Shown: in pieces, positions 1 to 10,847 of the stretch
How the letters are laid out: every line of letters starts with the position of its first letter
Position numbering within the stretch: position 1 is the first letter of the stretch
NCBI GenBank assembly: GCA_963966185.1
Contig: CAWZYM010000129.1
Span: 124,001 to 188,000 of the forward strand
DNA from: Rhabditoides inermis
Lineage: Eukaryota; Nematoda; Chromadorea; Rhabditida; Rhabditidae
DNA: 64,000 nucleotides
Reading direction: 5' to 3'
Notes under the pieces: generated by a model
The model's input: only the letters and a program-made list of their open reading frames with translations
Database searches by the model: none
Told to the model about the DNA's origin: nothing
Translations under genes and position numbers: made by a program

Positions 1-481
1 GCTTATATACACAATGCTTTATTACAACACCGAAACCGGAAAAAGATCCAATCGCTCAAAAGATCAGTAAATGCCAGAAGTGCGAAATAAAAACAGTAAT
101 TTCATCGTTGTCTGTACTATCGTAGTAAAATAACAATTTTGTATTTATTTTTAAAATAATTATTTTTCAAAGAACATAGGGTCATTGGACTGCTAAATTT
201 GACAATAATATCATATTACAATGTGAACAAATTTGAGAAAAATAAATTTAGAGTGGTATATTCCTTTAATTACTTTCTACACAAATAGCGAAATAAAGGC
301 AAAACCATTGCAAATCAGGTGATGTCATGTTAGATACTCCAGAACGCCCCCCCCCCCCTCAACATTTCAGTAATTTGGCAAAAAACAATACAATACGTTT
401 CAATACCAATGCAAATCCACAACTCGGGAGTAATAGTCAATGTTCAGTATGAACAGATGTCAAAAATAACCCCTAACCCAC
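1..481. other. Intron of VWA8 at the left edge, no gene seen
   Basis: This is AT-rich sequence lying beyond the last visible VWA8 exon, so it is presumably intron of that minus-strand gene. It contains a run of 10-11 C at about 348-358. No exon with homology or paired splice sites was recognised. Confidence 0.6.
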
Positions 482-3155
482 CCCCGCATCGTGACTGCCT
501 GCCAGTCTGTCGACCAGCTGCACGAGTGTGCGCACAGTCTTCCCATCCGACGACGGGGCCAGCTCGGAGATGACCCGGCACTGCTCGGACACGGACAGCG
601 GCTGGAGAGGATACAGATTGAAAATGATGGAAAATGGTACACTAGCAGATACATACTACATACAGATACATACGCCACTGGATCAATGAATGATACATGA
701 TAGAATAAACGAGAACTGGAGATATAGAAGACTGCTCAGAGACAGACAGCGGCTGGAGGGGACAAAGATAATGAACCATATTGCATTAGCATAATATGGT
801 AATATCATAACATTCTTACCAATTAGAAAGGATTGAATTCACAGAGAAAGAGACTGCAAACAATGTAGAAAATGGAAAATCTACGTTTCATAAAGAACTC
901 ATACACTTCAAAATTAAAAGATGAATTAATGTGTTGACACATAGTCCATCATTCAATCAAATCCTCCCAAATGTAAACACCGCACGACTGTCATGTACAA
1001 TATCCATAACAGACTAACATACAATAAGCCTCTCACGATCACCCAGGGGCAGTATCTCTACTGAGGGACACACCAACGCCCCACTGCCCTCATCAGTCTC
1101 CTTCTATCACTCCCTTCCCCCCTCCTGCACCCACCTTCATGGTGACCCAGGGCAGGAGTGCCATGACCGGCTCGTTCATCCACCGGTGGCCGTCCGCCGC
1201 CTTCGCAGCCGAGTCACCCACCAACACCACGCGGAACGACGCGGGGATGCGGTACACGCCTCTGAAAAATGAGAATACTTGACATTCCAAAACAACGTCT
1301 AATGCAAAACTATCAGCATCACTGCCTTTCTCCACCCAACCACTCCGCGAAGCACAAATCTGGCGGAACTGGCGGAACCGCGGAACATTCTCTGGGCGCA
1401 TTTCCCTATCGCCCCCATCTCCCTGCCCCAGTCTAGCCCGTCCGTCCTTCCCCTCCCTCCTCGCCTCCCTCCCCTCCCCCCTTCCATTCCACGTCGCGGC
1501 GCGCGCCCCACCCGGCGGCATGTCACAGGAAGATGGGGGAGCAGAAGTCAGTCGGGCAACGCCCAACTCTCTTTCCATCCAACACCCACATCCACATCCT
1601 ACTTTTGAGAATCGAAAATTGAGATTCATCTTCTTGTTTCTTGTCTCCCTTCACATATTGTATTTGTTTCAGAAACCACGGGTGGACATGAAGAACTCTG
1701 TCTACATATCGGCCACGGTGCGTCTCCTCCCGTCTCCCCCGTCTCTCCCGTCTCTCCTGTCTCCCCTGTCTGTCCACCCCACTCCGTTCCAGGTCGACGA
1801 CAACCCACCCACCAAGGACAACTCCGAGTCGGGCAGTCTGCGCGGTCACGACGGCGGACCCAAGATGGAGCTGTCCAAGGACCAGATCAAGAAGATGGTG
1901 CGACTACTGTACATGTTGTACCATACCGTCCCCTTGCAGCGCCACCGACTTCCGGAGAACAACGGCAAGGTCAAGGGCTCGACGCGATCCAAAGACAAGG
2001 AGAAGGGCTCCAAGGAGCAGGCAAAGAGCTTCGCCGTCACCGAGGAGGAGGAGTCGTACGCATACGAGGTACTGTAAAATACCGTAATCTTACCGTAACC
2101 CGTTGCAGAACCGGATACCAGCGCCCGCTAAGAAGAAGCACGTCGAATCGGAGCGCATCTACGAAGTGCAGGAGCGCTCGCGGCCAAACAAGGTAAAACA
2201 ACAAAAATCGACGTCCCACAACCGCCTGGCAGGAAGGCGCGGGCGAGTCGCAGTCGGGGTCGTTCAAGAAGCGCCAGAAGCAGCAGCAGCCGCAGGCGAT
2301 GTCGTCGGCCGAGCGCTCGCCGCCCATCGGCACACCCACCACACCCACACAGCAGACGGCCCCGCCGCCCCCGCCACCGCAGGTTGGGACATTAACTTAA
2401 CTAAGGTAGCGGTCAGTGTCTTCGAAACTCCCGATACTGATTTCGAAACGTCTTCGAAAAAACGATCAAACAACGTGTGTTTTTTTTTATTTCACCTTAT
2501 CACTTTTCTAGACAACGTTGGCGGAACTTTCTACAGTCTTTTCCAGCCGTCGCCCGCTCCGATAATGCGCATGCGACAGTCGGTGACGGTGAAGCAGAAG
2601 CAGGAGAACAGTGGCAACGGGCGCGGAGGCAGCAACCGACCCCGACAGAGACCCCCCACGCACGACAGCAGCCTCGAGGCGAACAAGGGTCGGTGAATAG
2701 TCAGCTTTGAAGTAAGTTACCGTATACCAGGTGGCGTGCCGACCCCTCCGGGATCGTTCGACGGCGGAAAGAAGACGGGCAAAGACTTTAGGTACAGTCA
2801 TAACATGAGGGGGGAAACACTAGTTTGTACAGCTTCCATGTGACGACTTTGCCGCCGCGCAAGATCGAGCTGAACGGGTGCACCTACACACAGCTGGACA
2901 TTGCGCAGCAGGTGAGAGTCTCCCCGTGCGCTCCTTCCACTTCCTCTGCCCGCAGCTGCACGAGCTGTCTCTGGTGCCGCGACCGACGGCGAGCCACTAC
3001 GCGCCGAGTGGAAAGAAGAAGCCGGCCGGAGGGAAGACTGCACAGAAGAAGAAGGTGGCCGCACGCTCCAAGCGCAGCCACGCGTGACGAGACGACCACA
3101 GCGACACTCTTGCAGCATGTTACATACAGTCAGTCTCTCTCTGTCTCTTTCTCTG

Positions 3156-3195
<40 letters not shown>

Positions 3196-6100
3196 TCACT
3201 CTTTATTTCCAGATGGATAACAAAATCAATCTCTCTTACATCGGCGTCGTCTCTACGCACGAACATTAAAATTTTATACCGAAATTAGACTTTGTATTAA
3301 ACAGCACGCTCGTTCACTTATATGTTACATACCCCACTGATTGCAGAAGATAAATATAAACATTTCGAGTGTTTGCGTGGTTTTCTTGTTTTGTGAAAAC
3401 GCCAACAAAATGTTTCAAACACTACGAAAGAGCACGGTGACAGGAATTTGATTAAAATCGGACTTGCAACTGCCCGTTTCAAAGCTAACTTCTTCACAAT
3501 CCATGATCTTTCACCAACTCTCACCCCTCCTCTCCACGCACCTCTCCTCCATATTAATCGGAACTGGAAATGATGACCACTTTTCACGACTTTGACACTG
3601 ATTCACAATCACATATCTATTACACTTGTTGAGCATCGAGCATCTCCCAGACAAGCTTCTACCAACCCACTTCTCCCTCCACCCACCTCTCCTCCAGCTG
3701 CTGCCTTGTCATGCCCGTCTGCTCCTCGATCCTCGTGTGCTCCTCCTCCCCCACCAGCCGACTTCCATCCGGAAGGTGCAGGCGTCTGTGGTGGATCAGC
3801 TGAGACAGCACGTCCAGCGCCGACCAGTGCATCTGAACAGTCCGTGATTCGAAATATGTTACACACAACATTCTCAAAAAAGCCACGGCGTTACATCCAT
3901 AATTCCAACTCAATTAGCGTTCGTACAGACTCAGGCACCACTTGGCCGCAACTGAATATGAAATCAACCCTCAAGTCTATTTAGCGCAGTGCATAATTGG
4001 AATCGTGAACTAATCTGATGAGTCCACCATTCCAAATATGTTTCACAAAACATACAAAAAAGGCCACGGAGTTAGAGCGCTAATATAGTGTTGCTACCAC
4101 CAACCTATTCATAACTTTAGGGATTTATCCGGACAATGTAATCTTGCTTGATCTTCAGGTTGGGTTCGCTTTTGTTTTCGTCAATGAAAAATTGTTTATA
4201 TTTTTACCAATTTTTCTGCGCAAACAGAACTTCAAAACTCGTCTTTATTGAAGAGAACGACAGCGACCCCATCCTGAAGATCAGGGAATAATACATTGTC
4301 CGAATACATCCTTTAACCAAGTGCATAACAACGACAGAACATCGTCAACACCTCACCAACCCCTCTGCCACACCCACCCTCTCGACTCCGTCGAGGACGC
4401 ACATGCCGCCGTGCTTGGCGGCCGCGACCAGCTGGCTGTCCTCCCACACAGTGTCCCCCTCGGCCAACCGCCGCCGCTGCAGCAGCTCCCGGGAGTTCAT
4501 GTCCTGCAATACAGCTTTCCTGGTCAAACCTCTTTCACCTCTTTCTCATGTCCTGCAAACAGCTTTCATCTAGTCGACATTCAAACCGGAACCGAATCTG
4601 TTTTTTTAAAGGTAGTGTACCCTCTGATTCTGGTCGTACGAGTTGCTATTACCAGTTCATTACTTATTATTTGTTAGTTACAATTCCATAACATGGAAGT
4701 TTAAAATGGAAAAATAACAATTTTTAAAATATAAAAATTTATTTAAAGTTTGATGTTTACCGGCAATTGTGTGCACAAGTGTGCACGCCCGCAAAACTTA
4801 TGTTCACCGACTGCGGTTACATCACCGAACTGACCGGAGCACCTCGTTTGGTTCGCACATAAAATGCTTTCAAATGGTTTTATGGTTTGTTTTGATGTTC
4901 AAATATCATTCCAAATCAAAATAAATTTAGAAAAAAACATATATTAACAAAATTAAACATGTTCGCCAAACTTTCATAAAATCGAAGTTTTCATGTTTCT
5001 TTCACGTTTGAAGCGTATTTGCATAAGGTTAATGATATTTTCAAGGGATAGTATAATGACCAATTATGTTTCTAATAATGAGATTGAACAAATAAACAAC
5101 ACAAATTGCAAATTTGAAGTCATGCGTTCAGAGGGTACACTACCTTTAAACCACAACTAAATTTGCGCGCAATGAAAAAACGAGTACGCGTTAGTTTTTT
5201 TCAGGGCTCGATCATATGACCCCACTCCATGTACGTTTCACGACCCAACCAACACCAGGGCATAGCAGAAACGACAATCGACAATCGTTCCATCCGTAAC
5301 ACAAACTATTCAATATACAGAAAATCATAAATCAGAGACAACAACTGTAGCTAGTAGCTACATAGATGTCGCACCTGATACAAGACCATGGCCTAATACA
5401 CGTTATGCAACATTACAGAAAACGAGAGTGTAGCCAGCAGCTAGACGTCAGACCCTCCTTACCTGATACAAGACCATGGTCTCCGTGGTGTACCCGAGCC
5501 TCGCGGCTAGCTCCTCCACCAGGGTCGTCTTGCCGCCACCCTTCGGACCCAGCAGACCCCAGTCGCCTGCAAACATGGCAGGTTGAGATAAACACTTCTA
5601 CTCCTGACTAATGGTCGTTGTAACTAAAATGCCTAAACGCCTGCAAATCACGGGTTGAGAGCATTTCAACATACATACATCATGATACATTGCAACTAAA
5701 ATGCCTAGTCGCTTGCAACGGAGAGGCTAAACTAAGCTAAACTCCTAACTCCTAACTGATACTCACCCTGACTATTAGCCACTGCTAGATCTGCGAGCAG
5801 TCGCGAGTGTCCCTCGACCGGCACGAACGGGCGAGAGGCGGAGGCGGAGAAATCGCCAGATGGAGACTGGAAATCACTGTCACTTCACTATTATTCCATC
5901 AAATCAAATCAAATCAAATACTTTATCCGGAATCGCATTTCATGATATATTGTATGCATGGTTACTCGGGTGTTATAATGAGAAGCGCCGGGAGATGATC
6001 TGATTCCAAACTGCAGGTTCCTCGGTAGCCAGTCGTTTCCATTCCTTTCGTGCCCGTGTCTTCGTGAGATCTGGTAGCTCCGCTATGAAGTCGTCTTCCC

Positions 6101-9100
6101 ATTCCTTATACGGCGATCCAATTCGACCAGGTCCTTTTGGTCTCCGAAAAATGACTATCTTGCTCCAGCGGTCATCAATGGCTGTCAGTATTTTTCTAGC
6201 AAACTTGAACTTCCTTTCCCTGGCTTCTTGTACAACGTCCCGTAGTCGCGTCTGCCTCCTGATCACATTGTTTAGGATGTGGTCGAGAAGCGAAATTCCG
6301 AGCATTTGTCGCTCCATTTTCCTTTGAACTGTCCGTAGTCGTATGAGGTCCTCCTTTCTTATTCCTCAGCTTTCGCATCCATAAGTTAGGCACGGCAGCA
6401 CTCCTTGTCGAAAGACTTCCCTCTTGAGGTTCATTGGAGCACGGGGCAGTCGCAGGAAGTGTGCGTGTCGGTGGAAAGCCGTCCATCCAGATTGTATCCT
6501 TCGAGTCAGTTCGTTCTCCCGCTCATCCTTATCGCAGCTCAGCACTTGTCCCAGGTACACAAAGTCTAGCACATAGTCGATTGGTTCCTTCTCCAACTTG
6601 ATCGGTGGCCTCGCCCGGACGTCGTCATAACCACAGTCTTGTTTCGGTTGATTGCCAATCCAAACTCCTCGCTCGTCTTTGCCACTTCTTTTAGCATCTT
6701 CGCTGCTCCTTCAGCCGTCGTCGCGAACAGCGCCACATTATCGGCGTATGCCCAATGGGTGAGTCTCTTCCCGTCGATGTTGATACCAGCTCCTCCAAAT
6801 TCAAAGGAGACTTTCTTGTATACTTCGGCTAGCACAGCATTGAAGATGTACGGTGAACTGGGACAACCTTGGCGCGCTCCTTTGCTTATTTCACTTTCTG
6901 CTCTCTCCATTCGCACCGCAATTCTTGTCTTTCCAGCGCGATAAACAGCTTGGATGACCCGGACATATGCAGCATCCACTCCGTGTCTCTCCAGCGCGAC
7001 CCACGCGTCCTCGAATTCGATTGAGTCGTAGGCTTTGCTGTAGTCAATGAAGACTATGTAGAGGTTCTTCTTGTAGCGGTATGACTTATAAATCAATTCG
7101 CGTGTCGTTAGGATATGGTCTGCACATGCGAATCCGCTCCTGAATCCGGCTTGTTCCACAGGTTGGTGTTCCTCGAGGGTGAGTTGCGTTCGCGAGAATG
7201 GAGCTATTCCATATCCCACAAATCATACGCTTCACCCTCATAGCTAAAATACGTAGAAAAACTCGCTCAACAATCACAATGTCTCACCCTTTTCCCTACT
7301 AACGCATTCAACCCTGTCCACCCACCTGGAACTCGACAGTCTCTCCGTCGTCCTGCTTGACCTGGACGGTGGCTGTCCGCCGGCCCTCGCCCGCCCTCTC
7401 CACCCACCACATCTCGGCCCCGGCCACCGGAGACTCTCAAACAATGAGGGTTTTTTTAAAAGTAGATAAGAGAACAGATAGTAGAACATCATAGCTAGAC
7501 ACACGACGGAATCCTGTTTCGACCCTTGAACCTCAAATCAACAGAATCAGTCTGAAAGCCGGATCTTCCCTATTCCCCGAACTCTAAAAACGTCTCTCAA
7601 TCTCAAATCAAACAGATGCAGTCGGAACTATTCTACTTCCCTATCCCCTATCCATCCTTGCTATTCCCTGTCCATCCTTACACCCTCAAATCAACAGATT
7701 CAGTCTCTGAAAGCAGCCCTCCTGCCCTATTCCTTGTTCATTCCCGTACTCTTAATCTAACTTCAAACATACAGATTCACAAGCAAATGGCAACAGGTCA
7801 CCCCCCACAACTCGCTATGTTTTGATGGAATCTTGTAGGCATGCCCCATACCAAGCCCTATCCAAAATTAAAAATCTCGAAGTGCACCGGAAGTGCCCTA
7901 ATTAAGCACCGGAAGTTTACGTGCATTCTCGTGTGCGAGAGGTCATTGCGCATGCCATCCCGTAATGCGGACAGTGAAACATCGGTTCGGCGGCCTAGTG
8001 GATAGTGAGTTAATTCGGCGGTGCAAAATCTTTTGCCAAATTCGAAACACATTTTTACGAGAAAAAAAACACAAGTATAGGATCATATACAAAATGTTTT
8101 TCTCCCAAAAGTTATTTGAGTTATTGAGTTACTCTCGTGTGCTTCATTTGAAAGATTGATGACGGAATAATTTTTTCCTTCCGCTCCGCTGTCAATTTGT
8201 ATTCTAACGGACGGTGCAAGTAAAAATAGATAACCTATTAAAAAAAACAAAATCCACTCATTCTTTATATCTGATGTGAGGACTTGCGACAAAACTGTGT
8301 TTCAAACTTGGCAAAACGTTTTGCACCGCCGGAGATAACCTTAGCCACCACTCATTCAGAACTAACTCACTATCCACTAGGCCGCCGAACCGATGTTTCA
8401 CTGTCCACATTTCGGGACAACATGCGCAATGACCTCTCGCACACGAGAATGCACGTAAACTTCCGGTGCTTAATTAGGGCACTTCCGGTGCTCTTCGAGA
8501 TTTTTAATTTTGGATATGGCTTGGTATGGGGCATGCCTACAAGATTCCATCAAAACATAGCGAGTTGTGGGGGGTGACCTGTTGCCATTTGCTTGTCAGT
8601 CTGAAAACAGTAAGCAGCCCTCCTTCCCTATGCCTTGTTCATTCCCAAATTCTCAATCTAACCTCAAACGAGCGCATTCAGTCCGCACATTCCCGCATTC
8701 TCAAACTACTCTCAAACAAACCTATCTCTTACATCCACCTATTCCCTGTCCATTCCTGCCTTCCCCCCGCACTCACCGACAACGTCGAACTTGTGCATGA
8801 ACTCTCCGACCACCTCCAGCTCATTCTCTGTGAGTGCAGTGTGGCGAGGATAGAGGAGGGAGAAGATGGACGAGACCGGCAGGGTCGGGTTCGTGTTCTG
8901 AAAAGATACGACTATCACTAACATCACTACTTTTTCCGGAGGGATCACTACTATCAGAAGAAGAGGCCCGTGTTCTGAAACAACAACGTTCTGTGTAAGA
9001 ACACCCCGGTCCTGGATCTATATATGTGATTTTATGTAATGTAGATAAATAGTATTATTAGTTGCATCGACTCACCCAGACGCGCATCGCCTTGCGCATG

Positions 9101-9247
9101 CCCTCTATGGGTGCGTGGGGCAGCTTGAGCTCGTCGCTCGCGTTGAGGGCATACATGAGGGATGCGAGGGAGGCGATCCGGTCCGGGTCCACACGGGGCG
9201 CCAGGGAGGCACATGCGGATGTCATAGCCTGGAAAGGGAGGGTGTGG

Positions 9248-9292
<45 letters not shown>

Positions 9293-10076
9293 GGGAGGGA
9301 GGGAGGGAGAGAGGGAGGAAGAGAGAGAGAGAGAGAGAGAGAAACAGACAATACTGCATACTGTACATTGCACTTCTACAAGCCTTTTCCAAATCATTAA
9401 TTCTCTACGTTCACCGAATCCAAAAATACCACATCTAATATCTTTCACACGTATCACCTAGTATCGAAATGTACACAATGCCACCAGAGGTATTTTTCAT
9501 GGCAACAAATCTAAACATTGAAATCCATGGAACAATAATTACATAGTATGCTGTGAATGGGAGTCATAGCTACACTAATTCACAAATATCACAAAAATAA
9601 CCGTTTTCGTGCGTTTTCCACGCATGTAAACGCAAATTGTACAACGGTCCTTGAACACAGCATCAGAAACTCTCTACTCGAGAAACACCACAACAAATAT
9701 CTTTCTCACATGTCACAAATCATCGATCACGAAAATGTAAGCAATTGCTGCTACATTTCAAATTTTGGTCAATTCAACAAAATGCATACTTGACATTAAT
9801 GCTATTCTCGTAGTCGTGAGCACATGAAATATGTTTCAGCCACAAACCCAAATCCACGGAACACGAATGACAATAATGCTTGATTCAACCTGTGGACAAA
9901 TACAAATACACAAACTACATTAATACACTCTTACTCACCTGGAAGCCCAGTGGCTTGACGTGGCGCGCTTGGAATCTGCTTCTTAGTGGAGGGTCGAGAG
10001 AGTAACCGGGGAAGCGGGGCACCTGGAGAAAGAGACGTCTCTGCTACCTACCTCTCTTCCTGAGAGAGACAAAAAG

Positions 10077-10123
<47 letters not shown>

Positions 10124-10791
10124 TCCACCCACCGGCAGTCCGAGTGCAATCACTCTGAACGCCTCCGACACACGGCACAGCCCCATCTTCGACAGGGCAG
10201 CCGAGGAGTGTTTCTGAAAACAATAATATATGAATTTATAGGATTTCCTAGCACCTACCGACACCACTAACCACAATGAAAAACGAATTTTCAAAGACGT
10301 TGAATTAACACAAAAAAAACAATGTTGCTTCAATACTTAAGTCCATAGCCAAACCATTGACAAGCAAATGGCAAGGGGGCACCCCCCACATTTTGCGAAC
10401 TCTCGACGCTAGTTTGGTTTGTAAATATGTTCAAAGGAAAGCCGTGGCCAGAAATTTGGCTGCTGGAGAACACCGGAATGCTAATTAATGAATTTCGTTA
10501 GGTTTGACTCTCCGCAGTAGCAAGCTCTGCTCGTAGCTTCGGTAGCCTACTGGATAGGGATCTGGTCCTTCAAGCTTGCAACAACTGAGAAATTGAATCT
10601 TTCGCCACACTTTTCCCACATACACAACGCGAAACATATCCAATGTGTGTCTGTTTTCAGACCAAATTTACGGTACACGTGATAGAGAATAAACAATTGA
10701 AGGATGACAGACTCGCCTCCGCCAGCTTGTCATATGTCTGTGGGTGCATGAGGAAGCGGCCATCGTCCAGCTGCATCTCTCTGCAACAGGC

Positions 10792-10847
<56 letters not shown>

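Noticed and set aside
1093..1629. A 178-codon minus-strand open frame
   Set aside because: Only 1135-1261 of it is exon (VWA8, ending at GTGGGT and starting after TTTTTCAG); the rest reads through introns.
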